NCBI RefSeq assembly: GCF_020497125.1
Contig: NC_059073.1
Location: forward strand, 15,583,225 to 15,647,224
Direction: 5' to 3'
DNA length: 64,000 nucleotides
DNA from: Mauremys mutica
Lineage: Eukaryota > Chordata > Testudines > Geoemydidae
Shown here: positions 45,800 through 57,049 of the stretch, piece by piece
Numbering within the stretch: the stretch's first letter is position 1
Layout: each line of letters starts with the position of its first letter
Made by a program: the position numbers and the translations under genes
The notes under the pieces: model-generated
Told to the model about the DNA's origin: nothing
What the model saw: the letters and a program-made list of their open reading frames with translations, nothing else
Database searches by the model: none

Positions 45800-45993
45800 G
45801 AAGCAGCAAAGAATCCTGTGGCACCTTATAGACTAACAGACGTTTTGCAGCATGAGCTTTCGTGGGTGAATACCCACTTCTTCGTATTCACCCACGAAAG
45901 CTCATGCTGCAAAACGTCTGTTAGTCTATAAGGTGCCACAGGATTCTTTGCTGCTTCTACAGAACCAGACTAACACGGCTACCCCTCTGATAC
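45800..45993. mobile_element. Palindromic PLE tail pair with perfect 75-nt arms
   Basis: The arms 45798-45872 and 45885-45959 are exact reverse complements, separated by 12 nt. Each arm is a PLE tail (ACCCACGAAAGCTCATGC, TTAGTCTATAAGGTGCCACA, GGATTCTTTGCTGC), and the right one continues to GACTAACACGGCTACCCC. TTTCCCATGATA flanks the insert at 45788-45799 and 45994-46005, a perfect 12-bp duplication. The perfect arms indicate a recent insertion. It lies downstream of the PLE coding part. Confidence 0.95.
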
Positions 45994-46108
45994 TTTCCCA
46001 TGATATTTTTCCCTTACTGTTACTCACACCTTCTTGTCAACTGTTTGAAATGGGCCGTCCTGATTATTACTACAAAAGGTTTTTTTCTCCTGCTGAAAAT
46101 AGCCCACC

Positions 46109-46269
46109 TTAATTGATTAGTCTCATTAGAGTTGGTATGGCAACACCCATTTTTTCATATTCTCTGTGTATATATATCTTCCCACTGTATTTTCCACTGC
46201 ATGCATCTGATGAAGTGGGTTTTAGCCCACAAAAGCTTATGCCCGAATAAATATGTTAGTCTCTAAGGT
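46109..46269 (+). mobile_element. Right inverted tail of the PLE
   Basis: Holds ACACCCATTTTTTCATATTC, TGCATCTGATGAAGTGGG and TTAGTCTCTAAGGTG. It pairs with 43970-44128. Its hammerhead-like core has AAAA in place of GAAA, so this copy should be inactive. Confidence 0.9.
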
Positions 46270-46270
46270 G

Positions 46271-46505
46271 TAGTTAAGCTGCAGCAGGGGAGATTTAGGT
46301 TAGATATTAGGAAAAACTTTCTAACTATTGGGGTAGTTAAACTCTGGAATAGGCTTCCCAGGGAGCTTCATTGGAAGCTTTTAAAAACATGTTGGACAAA
46401 CACCTGTCAGGGATGGTCTATGTTTACTTGGTCCTGTCACAGTGCAGGGGGCTGGATTTGCTGATTTCTTGAGGTCCTTTCCAGCCCTACATGCCTGTGG
46501 TTCTA
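46271..46505 (+). mobile_element. CR1 3' end, adjacent to the PLE
   Basis: AGATTTAGGTTAGATATTAGG, CTCTGGAATAGGCTTCCCAG and the 3' end CTTGAGGTCCTTTCCAGCCC follow CR1. It starts within two bases of the PLE tail, so one element inserted at the edge of the other or was truncated there. Confidence 0.9.
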
Positions 46506-47356
46506 GGAACACCTCTCACCTCAGAGCCTGGCCACTGAGTAGGAATAAAGGGATCAGCAAACAAGGCTTTTAAAAAGCAGCCTTCAGGCTGTAGGAAATT
46601 ACATGCAGAAAAGTTTTCAACATTTATTTTGTCTGGAGCGAGGGAGGAGGGCTGGACAATCGTTTCTATGATTTTTTTTAACCTTGAACTCAGCAGTGTA
46701 TAAATACCATGAGTCATTCCTGTCTGTGTGAGGTGGGTGTGTGAAGACTTTCATGCTGAGTTCATAAATACATATACACTTCTCGATGGAAAGCTGTGTT
46801 TGAAATGCTTCGGCATGCAGCAAGCAATGCTCCATGTTACTGCAGGGGGGACATGTTGGGATGTGGGTAGAGAGTGGAAGGGATTTACTGTTGTCTTCTA
46901 TTCCAAAGCGGGCATTGCAAAGTCCTGTTCTTCTGTGCATCTTTCACTGGTGGAGATTTTTTCTCTTCTGGGTGTGTTAAGTTTGTATTTTTCAAGCAAA
47001 AAGCTCAGGGAAAAAATCCTGGTCTCTGAGTATATTCTAAGTGAATGGACCCTGCAGCAGGGTGCTCTGTGAGAGGTTGTGGGAGGAGGGGATTCTGACA
47101 GTAGACTAGCCCACTGCACCTCACCCCAGGTTTGCAGAGAGAATTGCTTGTTGGATTCCTGCTGCCTCCTTTCCCTGTTCTGCTCTTGAGCCCTCCCTGT
47201 CCCTTTTGTAGTACTGTGGATGGAGAGTCTCAGGCCAGTGGTGTGGCTGTCCCCTGCCTTTATTCAGCAGAGCTCCAGCTCTTTTGTTCCATTCAGGGCC
47301 TTCTGCAGCCCTTGCATGGACCAGAAGATTTTTGCCCAATTATGATTTGCTCAAGT
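46506..47356. other. Stretch without recognised genes
   Basis: Frames of up to 114 codons on both strands overlap and lack domains. No repeat identified. Confidence 0.4.
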
Positions 47357-48115
47357 TGTTACCTGGGGTTCTTTCAACCCAAAGCTCTTGGTAACTTTTA
47401 CTCTGTGCGAGGAGGTGTCAGGAAATAAATCAGGGGAGACACGGCCGTCCGACCGATAGATGGCTGGCACAAACAGGACAACACAAGAGTGTTTTCACCT
47501 AAAGCTAAACTTTACTTAGCCTCAAGCACTTACACAAGTCCGCAACAAGATTAGTAAAACACCCCCAACCCTCGATAATTACCAAAGGTGGGTGTGGCTT
47601 TCGAGTGACATAGCAGCAGACTTCCAGTGGCGAAATCTTCTGTCTGACGGTGGGGACCGCAAGGTGTATCCAGAGGGAGAGTCCAAAAGAGTCCCGAAAT
47701 GAGTCCCACTATCTCAAGCTTTTTCCCCGTATTTATACATTAGTAACAGAATGACATGTCCCTTAAAGAAAACTTATTAAGCAAGCAGTTCCAATAGTCA
47801 AGCAAGAGGCTCCTTCTGATTATTGATTAACCAGGTGTGGGTTTTTCCAGAGTTTGCAGCCTTGAGACCCCAAGAGACATTCCTGGGGCACATCCTGCTC
47901 TTCTAAAATGTATCAGCAACGTCAACACAATTCTTATCAGGAAGAATGTGGGGTCAAGCTGCCCTTTCTGTGGCACCCAAAACCCCCTCCCCTCCTGCCT
48001 TGGTGAAGCTGAGACTGCTGAATGGCCAATTTACAGCTTGCTGACTAGGCCGCCTTTAACAATAAGCCATAGTGGTTTTAAGCACTTTACTGGTTTGCCA
48101 AAGTCTCCCCGTACA
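47357..48115 (-). mobile_element. Retroviral-type solo LTR, copy 2
   Basis: Same family and orientation as 44958-45678: minus-strand start TGTACGGGGAGAC, end GGTAACA. AAGT flanks both sides (47353-47356, 48116-48119), a 4-bp duplication. TATA region TAATGTATAAATACGGGG near 47735, AGTAAAG near 47513. Both LTRs have their own flanking duplications and the DNA between them is PLE and CR1, not a provirus interior, so these are independent insertions. Confidence 0.85.
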
Positions 48116-50464
48116 AAGTGAGGATTTCTTGACATGTGGTCATGACCTACGTGGCCTACTCTTATAACTAGATGCCTGGGATTTGGGAGACAAGTCCCAA
48201 AGGAAAACCAGCTGCAGTGAAAATGATTGCTCTGAGGGTATTCTAGTTTATGGATTATTGATGCTGAAAGAGTCTAGACTTTATGGACTATTTTAAGGAC
48301 TGGATCTGCCATTTGATTCAGAGCAGGTGGAAAGTCATGGGCACAGCTCCTAGAGTTCTGCTTTGCCTAGAGTTTGGGTTGCTGTATACAGCACACTCTA
48401 ATTTAGGTCCTGGTTCTGTAGCCCTCACTCACATGGGTAGTCCCATTAAGTGCTGTGCATCATGTCAAATGGGTGCAGAATTAGACCTTTATCATTATTA
48501 TTATTATTGTAACTCTTCTGCCAGGTGGATCCAGCAGCAACAAGGGCTGGGCTCAGTATCTAGGGGTTCCTTTTCAACAATACAGCACAAAACTGGCTCG
48601 AGCCCCCAGCCAGTGACCTGGGACAATTAGACACCGCTCACTGGGTGCCACAAAAAGACAGTACTTCCCCTCTCACAAGCACAGAGTCTAGTGTAGCAAA
48701 ACTTCTAATAAAAGGAGGGAAATAACTCAGCATTAATTTGGGAAAACACCATAACTAGGGTTCATAAACACAAACCATGAGCAAAAGACTCACCCCCAAG
48801 TAAGTTGGGCAGTGTCCTTTTCACCTCAGGTTCTTAAGTCCAGCAACCCAAAAGTCCCTTTAACATGCCCATCTCTTCTCTGTACCCTACTCACAGTTGC
48901 TGTCCTTGGCCAGTGCAGCCCCAGGGTTCAGAGGTTCAACCGCAGAGTTCACCTTCCACCTTGTGTGGAGGCACCTTATACACTCCACTGCTCAGGCAGT
49001 CACTTGTCACCCCAATGACTGATTGTCGTGTCTCTGCGGTGCCCTGCTGGCCACTTGCCACACCTCTCCACCAGCCTTCCTGCTGGCCACTTGCCATGCC
49101 TCTCCACCAGCGTCCCTGCTGGCCGTGTCTCTCCACCAGCCACCCTGCTGGCCACTTGCTGTGCCTCTCCACCAGCTGCCTGGCTGGTCACTCACCAAGT
49201 TGTCTTCAGGGTCCCCCCACTTAACACAGCTCTCAGTGATTTCAGCTGTTAGTGGGGGAGCCTCACTGCTAGTGAATACTAGGCAGTCTCTTGCAATAAA
49301 GACACTGTCCCAAAGTAGGTCTAATACTTAGACCTAGGTACCAATGATTTCAGCTCTGCAGTATGTAACAAAACTCTCATTTAAATCTAAATTAGCTCTT
49401 TTCTGATAGCATGGAGATACACAAGATTGGTTAATGTCTGGAACCCTTAAACAAGGCCCACCCTTTCACAACTTATTGGACTTTGGAACCCATATCGCCT
49501 GCTTAGTGAGTGCTGTTCAGTAGAGGGTGACTCCCTCCATCAGGATATGCCAGGTACAGTTCTGCTGCTCTTGGTTCACACAACAAAGATAACCCTCTAT
49601 TACTCCTGCATCAATAACAAGGAGACTGGGGATCCAACACAAGCCACAAGTGATCATTTGGGCAAGCAATCCCATCATGCTCAGCACCTAGGCTTCGTGG
49701 GTGTGTCCATGCAAACGAGATCAGCTTCTGAAGTCTTTTTCCATAGCACACCACTAGATGTCAGGGGAGAGCTCATTCAGACTCTGCTTACATCATTATT
49801 AAAAAAAAATTAAAATGCATTAGAAAATCCAATCTATGCAGCATAAGTAGCTGAACCAGCTCTTTATACATTCAAGGATATCATCTGTGAATGGTACCTG
49901 TCAAATATTCATCAAAACTCTTGGATTATCTAGAGATCAAGATATTATAATCATAAATTAATATAAACATGGGTCACAGCCGAGGGATGCTCTGAATTGC
50001 CCATGTTGGTTCAACTGGCAAATGCATCTTATGCAGCTCCTGGAGTCTCCAAAGTGCTGTAAAATTCTCTGGATCTCAGTGCAGAACTGGGAACGTGGTG
50101 GGAAAATGATTCAGATCACAGCAGGAAGACACACTAGATCACATTATATATGCTGGAATACCAAGCTGGAACAATGCAATGTAGGGTGTTCCAGGGTATC
50201 TACCGGGCATGCTCACAATATCACCGTATAGATCTCCTACAATCAAACATGTATTTGAAAATTAGTGAGGGGATTAGCAAAGACACAAAGGGCAGTTAGG
50301 AACCCAGTTCACCTGGACTTTCCGTGGGAGTTTGGAACTTAACTGACTGCCTCTTGTGCCATTGATAGTCTCCCACTTACTGAATGATAAAGAACACGAT
50401 AATCCTTACAAGGCTTCCACATCAGCCCCACTGTCCATGTGCGAATTTCCAGATCCATAGAGCT
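48116..50464. other. Repeat-like but unassigned stretch
   Basis: A (TTA)n tract lies at 48489-48511. 48510-49540 looks like an unclassified repeat with a minisatellite inside (49042-49197), possibly an LTR-type block, but no ends could be paired. 48395-48465 resembles an old palindromic repeat (GTAGCCCTCACTCACATGGG). No gene recognised. Confidence 0.35.
49042..49197 (+). repeat. 36-bp minisatellite, about 4.5 units
   Basis: Units follow CCTGCTGGCCACTTGCC then CCTCTCCACCAGC. One unit has lost six bases. The unit length is a multiple of three, which keeps several frames open on both strands and produces repetitive pseudo-proteins; none is called as a gene. Confidence 0.93.
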
Positions 50465-50600
50465 CCCTGTGCAGTATCCTGGGACAGAGAGATTGTAACC
50501 CTTTGGGCAGGAACCATCTTTTTACTCTGTGTTTGTGCAATGGGGTCCTGATCCATGATAAGGACTTCTTGGTGTTACCGCAATAGAAATAATAATAAAA
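50465..50600 (+). mobile_element. MIR-like SINE tail
   Basis: AGATTGTAACCCTTTGGGC, GTGTTTGTGCAATGGGGTCC and TTGGTGTTACCGCAATAG then an AAT-rich end. Confidence 0.9.
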
Positions 50601-51439
50601 AGGAGGGATAGTGCCATGGAAAACGAATGCAGTGCAAGTGATGTGCATTTACCTAGCATCCCAGAATATACGGTACCTGGGTATTCATGCTGAACACAGG
50701 TCTGGTGCTAAGAGCAGGAGGTTAGACAATAAGATGGAGCTATAATCCTCCCTCCTAACAATGTTCTGTACATTATCTCAAATCTATTTGCTCATGACAA
50801 ATAATGAAAATTGAATTTTTGATATGATTTGAGATGTTAAAATACTTAAATCTTAAAACAAATCTTTGTAATCAGACTGTAGGAGGATTACTTTAGCAGG
50901 TGCTTTAGCTATTTAGGAAATGAGAAAAATATTTGTTTTTCTTTTTAAAAAAAAACCCCAAAAATGTGAATTATTTATTCAAAGTGCAACTTCCTAATGA
51001 ACAGCTCTGGTTGAAAACTGATACCACTTATACAACAGGCACATTCATGGATACTATTTTTATTTTTATTTGCAAATTATACAGTCTAAATTATGCATTC
51101 ACACACATACAGCATTTTAAAAGACAGATTGCATGACAAATAACACTGTAAGCAAAATCACCTTTTTTTGCGTGTATTTCCTAATTTTGTGTGATATTCT
51201 GTACATTTTTAAATGATATATTGCTGTGCACATTACTGTACAAAGAAAAATATATACCGCAGGAATGTAGATAGAAACCGCAGTAAGACATCAAAGTGAT
51301 GTCTTGGGGTGCACTTTATTCACACACAGAGAGGTCTTTTTTTTTGAAACTCTGAAAACTCCCATTGGGAATTTTACCACTGATTTACCAGACCCCATTA
51401 GGATAGCTAACAGATCTCCAAATAATTCATGTCAGAAAT
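50601..51439. other. AT-rich DNA without recognised features
   Basis: Low-GC sequence, no gene or element identified. Confidence 0.45.
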
Positions 51440-51652
51440 TTTTAAAAGTGAGAACTAAGCGCAAAGAGAACTGGTGGATTCTTCATCTCTTGAAATCCAG
51501 ATTTTGATGCCTATCTGGGAGGCAAGTTTTAGCCAAAAAAAAGTTATTGGTCTCAATACAGCAGCAGCTGGGTGAAATGTACTGGCCTATGATAAACAGG
51601 ATGTCAGAACAGATGATATAATGTTCCTTCTGGCCTTAAAAATCTATGAAAC
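51440..51652 (+). mobile_element. CR1-like LINE 3' UTR and end
   Basis: Shares about 145 bp with 44150-44286 and then continues into GAACAGATGATATAATGTTCC, TTCTGGCCTTAAAAATC and TATGAA, a CR1-type 3' terminus. Confidence 0.8.
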
Positions 51653-53480
51653 TCCCAGGAAATTGAAATGAAGTAGTGAGAAAGAAGACAGGAGATGAGA
51701 GGAAATGGAGGTCTGAAATCTATTTGTTAGTCAACTGCAGGAACACATTCACATCCCTCCCTGTTATACAATATGCTATTTAGATAAAAAAGAAGATTCA
51801 CCAAACTACGTAGGTGATTAAAACAAGAGTGTATCTAGTCATGTATCTATTCAAAGTAAAGCTTGCTAATTATACTGAGAATCATTTGCAATTGTACTGC
51901 ATCTTTCATTTGAGGAGCTCAAAGATCTTAGTCCCGGTCAGGTAGGTAAATGAGATGTACTACGTACTAAGCTGTAATTGCAATGGGGAGTACCTGCACA
52001 TGTGGGTAATATCTTGCCTACTGGTGAAAAGATAAGAAAAATAGCCTTAAGCTGCACTCACTGTAGTCGCCTCTGGAGTGGGAAACAACTCACAGCAGCA
52101 TTGCAAAATGGTGTACATAGGAAGTGAAGAACAATACCACATTCAATAGAAACTACAAGGGAAAATGAGATAAAGTAGAATATATTTTCATGAGATGGGA
52201 GCCTGGAGTTTTCTCTCTGACTCTTAAAGATGCCATAAAATGTTTAATGACCACAAGGCAGGACTTTGATGTCGCATCTCATACAAAAGATGGCACCTCC
52301 AGGAGTACAATGTCCCATATACCTTACGGAGGCATTGGTTCAGAGCTTTCTCAGAGAGAAGAGTGGCACTTATTTCATCAGCACCATGGCTGTCTACAGC
52401 ACATTGGTGCTCCTTGGAGTTCCATTGCTCCACCCTGCTAAGCATGTGAGGACTAAGAAGACCACACACACACTCAGATATGAGGCAAGACACACACTAT
52501 ATGTATCTAGATGCATTAGATAGCATAAGGCAGTAGAGGTACAGATGTTTTAAACCCCGGAGACACCAATTCTAATTTTGTTTCAGATCACAACTACATG
52601 GAGGAATCAGTTCAGAAATATGAAATGCACTGTCCTCCTCCCAACTAAAATTATCTCCCAGAGCTTGACCTATTATTTAGAATCAAACCTGCTTAAAAGT
52701 TCTGTAGAGCCTAGGTGGTTTGTGGCGTGAAAAGAAAATGCCAAAACAGTACAAAAAAGGCAGCTTCTTGCAAGATTTCCAGCTTGATTTTGCAGATGTA
52801 AGTGAATGGCTTGTTTGGCTAACTATCCAAACATGTGAATTTTTTTCTGAACCCAGCCTGAACTCCAACCTTTCACTGCTCACTCCTCTGGGGGTGTCTT
52901 TTGTATTCCTCACAACACACTCACGCAGACTGCAATAATTCAGCATGACTGGCAGTTAAGAGAGGTTCAGGATAAGCTCAGGACTAGAACAGCAGGTCAG
53001 GATTCAGGTACATTAGTGAAGCTCTGTCAGGAAGTCGGCAGAGTGGCTATTTTCTCTGCGTGGTGCTCTTACCAATTGCCTTAATCTCTCACTTTCGTAA
53101 GCACTAAATTTATTCCAACTTTACATTTCAAAAATAGAGAAATAAAACCTGTAAATCATCTTGCTGTAAGTGATTGTTCTGAGGAAGGTGACTAATTCTC
53201 AATTCTCCCTGCCAATCCACTGCTCTGGAGCCAAAAATATTTTAAAAGAAAAAAAAATGGACATACTAAAACAGAAAATCAAGCCACACCATACACACCT
53301 TCAGCCAGAAAGTTGGTGGACAATGGGATTGTTTTCATGTACAGAATTCTGCTAGAGACTGTTGACACCTGATTGTACTAGACTAGACACAATACCAGGA
53401 TTCAAAACTCCTTAAATTCATGGGATTTTGAAAATTCAGATCCAAAACCAAACAAACAGACAAACAAATATTGAGTCATG
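51653..53480. other. Stretch with one possible ancient SINE
   Basis: 52215-52435 contains GTCGCATCTCATACAAAAG and GATGGCACCTCCAGGAGTAC, a pattern I have met in very old vertebrate repeats, but I cannot name the family. No gene recognised in the remainder. Confidence 0.3.
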
Positions 53481-53795
53481 TTCAAGGTCTCAGCCCTTGA
53501 CTTCAAAGTGCTCAAGGGTCTGGGCCCAGGACCCCTGAAAGATCAACTAAAGTTCCAGGATGAGGACTGTGGTTGACAACTCTTCTCCTTGGGCATAATG
53601 GAGCTTTCTACCACACGGGTAAAGCTCACCTATGCAGGTGACAGAGCTTTCTTGAGGTCCAGTCCCAGATTATGGAGCGAACTCCCCTGGGAAGTAAGGA
53701 CCATCATAAGCCACAGCACTTTATGTTCCAAGTGCAATGAGCACATCTTTGACTTGCCTTCACTAACACAAACACAGAGCACTGTAAACATATGA
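53481..53795 (+). pseudogene. L2-type LINE ORF C-terminus
   Basis: Translation gives FKVSALDFKVLKGLGPGP upstream (with frame changes) and, at 53589-53760, STTRVKLTYAGDRAFLRSSPRLWSELPWEVR. The pattern R..YGDRAF....P.LWN.LP.E.R is the end of L2 LINE ORF2 proteins. It is decayed, with no polymerase domain. Confidence 0.75.
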
Positions 53796-53984
53796 TATAA
53801 TTTATTTTAAAAAAAACACCAAAAGAAAAACACTCTGCTACACACATTTTCCCCATGAAGAGTATCTGAGAAAAAGAACCACTCCAGATGTTAGTCATAT
53901 CACTTATAACACTACTGGGAAGGGCTTAGCTACTACGGTGGTAGTATAGGAACCTGGATAACTATTATTTATGTGTGCAAAAAG

Positions 53985-54212
53985 TAGCACCTACAGGCTG
54001 CAAACAAAATCAGAACACTGTACAAACACTGTTAGAGTCAGTGCCTACCCTGAAAAGCTTCCAATCTGAAGGCAAGACAGACTGGGAAGGGAAAACAGGT
54101 CTGAAGTGATTTGCGTAAGGTCACACAGCAGGCCAATGGCTGAGCCAATAATAGAACCCCACTCCTTTGAGTCACACTTCAGTGCCCAATCCACTGGTCC
54201 ATGCTGCAATAG
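53985..54212 (-). mobile_element. MIR-like SINE, minus strand
   Basis: GTAAGGTCACACAGCAGGCC, CCAATAATAGAACCCCACTCC and AGTGCCCAATCCACTGG are the inverted core and head. Confidence 0.88.
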
Positions 54213-54821
54213 CTGGAATTGACTCTCTATATCTGCTCATAATAAATCCAAATCTTGTTCTGATTTGTCCTTAAACTTGTCCTTAAGCCTAAACTTAAGA
54301 AATCCAGATATACACTACTGAAGTTTTACACCATCTCCAATTTATTTAGGACACTTAAATGTAGATTGATTATGATCTAGTTTTATCTAATGGTTTATTG
54401 ACACTTATGGGCTATTTAATTATGTATTTGCAATACAGCTTCACATACTTAAGATAACCAGATATGGTTATATTTAGATTTGTTTTCTCTCATAGTCTTT
54501 CTCAATAACATGTATTTCAGTGCAATTCCTTTGATACTGGGGAGTATTTCTGAGAAATGCAAGTTCCATGCTTTCATCTTTAACGTTAAAACACAATCAT
54601 CTTCTTAATACTTTATTAACAGGCTGATATTGACGCACCGGGGACTTTCCCTTATTAAACTAGATCTGAATATGTTTTAAATAAATACTTAAACAAACCC
54701 AGGCTCCATCACAGGCTAGTTATTCAATAATATATCCAGGGTTGCTCAGTACTGCATATAATGTCATGGCTTGTAATGTTTCTGTCTTCATTAATCCCCC
54801 ACACTTATTGTTTATTATTAT

Positions 54822-55168
54822 TTTGGGTAGTGCCCACCAGAGATCAGGGCCCCATTGTGCTAGGCTTTGTACAAACAGGGTAGCCAAACACGTGTCAGGG
54901 ATGGTCTCGATATTCTTGCTCCTGCCTCAGCGCAGGAAGCTGGACTAGATAAACTCTTGAGGTCCCTGCCAGCCCTATATTTCTGTGATTCTATGAAACA
55001 TAAAGAGTGAGACAGCCCCTATCCTCAAGGTTCTTATCTAAACATTCAAGATGGATGGAAAGAAGTTTTTTTATCCCCATACTACAGATGGCACAGCTGG
55101 GCACAGAACCAAGGTTGCCTAAGTCCCCATGAAATGTCTTAACCACAATACTAGACTGCCCCTCAGAT
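54822..55168 (-). mobile_element. MIR-like SINE split by a CR1 end
   Basis: Left part GTAGTGCCCACCAGAGATCAG and CCCCATTGTGCTAGGC, right part AGTGAGACAGCCCCTATCC and TAAGTCCCCATGAAATG, belong to one antisense copy. The CR1 fragment at 54884-54996 separates them. Confidence 0.88.
54884..54996 (+). mobile_element. CR1 3' end inserted in the MIR copy
   Basis: GTGTCAGGGATGGTCTCGAT, GCTGGACTAGATAAACTCTTG and TTTCTGTGATTCTATGA. The target looks like AAACA, present on both sides. Confidence 0.9.
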
Positions 55169-56374
55169 TTACTGAGGAACCTGTTTTGCTGAAGATGGTA
55201 TCATAATAATCAGCCTTATAGCTATGTCACTTTGGGGATCAGCTAGAAGCCAAGGCATCAAAAGGTAGATACAAACATATTTTATTTATTCCTGTTTTTA
55301 TAAATGAAGACCTTTATTTTTAGCAATTCAATAGTTTCAAGTTCAATACAATGGCTATACTAGCCATGGGTTCAATGATTACATTACATTTATATATTAG
55401 CACTTTGCCTAGTAAGAAACAGGCTTATGCAAGATCTTTGAGGAACAATAGAGAGATCCTTTTGTGGTCAGGCAATGAGTTTGAGATCCCTGTCCATTTC
55501 CTCATGGGAAAGGAAATGTCCAGCAGAGGATAACACTGAAATTTACATCACATATTCCAGATTAATGTTACACAAACTGCACATGTGGCAGAGTGGATTA
55601 GCATAAAGCAGAAGGGATGAGACAAATGCACATGTAAACATGTTATTTGGGAGATGAGATTGCAACTGACAGATTAATTCCTGGGCCGGGTTGTTCTTGC
55701 ATTGTGAGAGGGCAAGACAGCCTTTAGACAATACCTGGGGACCAAAATAGTGGATGGACCCACCTGCTTTATATATCACCAAAATATCCACGGATACGCA
55801 GGATGCTGAGATTTTTGAAAGCTGCTTTCATCTAAAGAGCTAAAACCAGGCATCAGCTCAAGTACGGGATATGCAACCTACAGAGCACCCTCTAATCCAG
55901 GGCCCAGTGGGGGTTTGGGTCAGGATAGTGCTGTGGTGTAAATAATGTAGATGTTGAGGCCTGGCTGGTGGCTCTGGAGCTGTACAGCTCCCTTGGTCAG
56001 CCCTCTAACATCAAAGGAGGAATGTGGGTTCTAGAAGCAACAGTAATATCTGCTGCAGTGCCATGGTGACACAGGAAGTCTGGGGCATTGTTGCTCAGTG
56101 GGGAGGATTTAGTCCCCTTCCATTTTGGTACCCAGATGTTGCTGAAACACATGTGTGCACGCAGGCACACCGCATTTTGGTTTGCTGTGAGGTCCATCCT
56201 TGTGCCTATGCGATTAATTTTTTTTATGAGGTTCTTAGCCCACTGGAGACAAGGTCAACTGGTGAGATATGTCCAAGAGTTCAGGCGAGTGCTGGATGAG
56301 GGTCTTCTTTTGGTTTAGAGGAGGATCCAGAAGCAAGGGAGGAAATTTTGCCTCCGAGAGGGAATGAAGATTTA
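55169..56374. other. Stretch without recognised genes
   Basis: No gene or repeat identified with confidence. Confidence 0.4.
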
Positions 56375-56512
56375 ATTAGATCGTAAACCCTTCAGGCCTG
56401 AGGCCATATTGATATCACATGTCTGCGCAGTGCCCAGCACAATAGGGCCTTAGACCCTAATGGGAACCTCTGGGTGCTACTGTAATACCAATAATTATTA
56501 TTAATCATAATG
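56375..56512 (+). mobile_element. MIR-like SINE tail
   Basis: AGATCGTAAACCCTTCAGGC, AGTGCCCAGCACAATAGGGC and TGGGTGCTACTGTAATACC then AATTATTATTAAT. Confidence 0.9.
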
Positions 56513-56889
56513 ATAACGTGAATGTTAAAAACAAAACAACCCCCCCCAGAGTAAAATTGACTCAAAGATGAGAGTAAAAGGCATTACAATACAAATGAAA
56601 ATGGATTGCAGGGCTCAGGCCTGTCAAGTACTTTCCTCCATCCTCCCACCGCTGCTTTTTATTGTTTGTTTGGGGGCAGATTTTTTCAAGCCCTTACATA
56701 TGTGTTCATGATGGGGGGAGTAGAGTGTGGAATGAATCCCTCCTTCTCTGTGGAGATCCCGGGCAAGGCCCTGTCATAGTTGCACTCAAAGAAATGAAGT
56801 TATAGCTCACCCGTGCACCTCAACAGGGACAGGAAGAATCGGGGCTGCGGTACTGCCTGACCCATGTTCCTCACAAGGTCAAACACAAA

Positions 56890-56980
56890 TTATTTTGGGG
56901 ACATTCTCTGGCCTGGGCTGTATAGGAGGTCAGACTAGATGATCCCAATAGTCTCTTCTGGCCTTGGAATCTATGAATCG
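56890..56980 (+). mobile_element. CR1-type 3' end fragment
   Basis: GGCCTGGGCTGTATAGGAGG, CAGACTAGATGATCCCAATAG and TTCTGGCCTTGGAATCTATG. Confidence 0.85.
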
Positions 56981-57049
56981 TAAACCAGGGCATGAGGTAG
57001 GAGCAGGAGTGGTGAAGCCTGAATAGGCGGGGCTGGATTAAGGTATAGG

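Larger units (their letters stand above)
43945..46269 (+). mobile_element. Penelope-like retroelement with inverted tails and two nested insertions
   Basis: The element has its tail at both ends in opposite orientation: 43970-44128 is the reverse complement of 46109-46269 with only scattered differences. Between them lies the C-terminal part of the PLE protein with a GIY-YIG endonuclease. The reverse transcriptase domain is missing, so the copy is 5'-truncated. A fragment at 44150-44286 nearly identical to a CR1-like 3' UTR (also at 51448-51594) sits between the left tail and the coding part. Two younger insertions split the rest: a solo LTR at 44958-45678 and a palindromic PLE tail pair at 45800-45993. 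PLEs are known to have pseudo-LTR ends and inverted copies. Confidence 0.92.

Noticed and set aside
44958..48115. A complete provirus bounded by the two LTRs
   Set aside because: The interval contains PLE and CR1 sequence, no gag, pol or env, and each LTR has its own flanking duplication.
49042..49197. CRISPR-like array
   Set aside because: Units are tandem and contiguous without unique spacers; the genome is vertebrate.
48936..49331. Repetitive frames with W/G-rich or S/H/P-rich units
   Set aside because: Six-frame translation of a 36-bp minisatellite keeps several frames open; no gene evidence.
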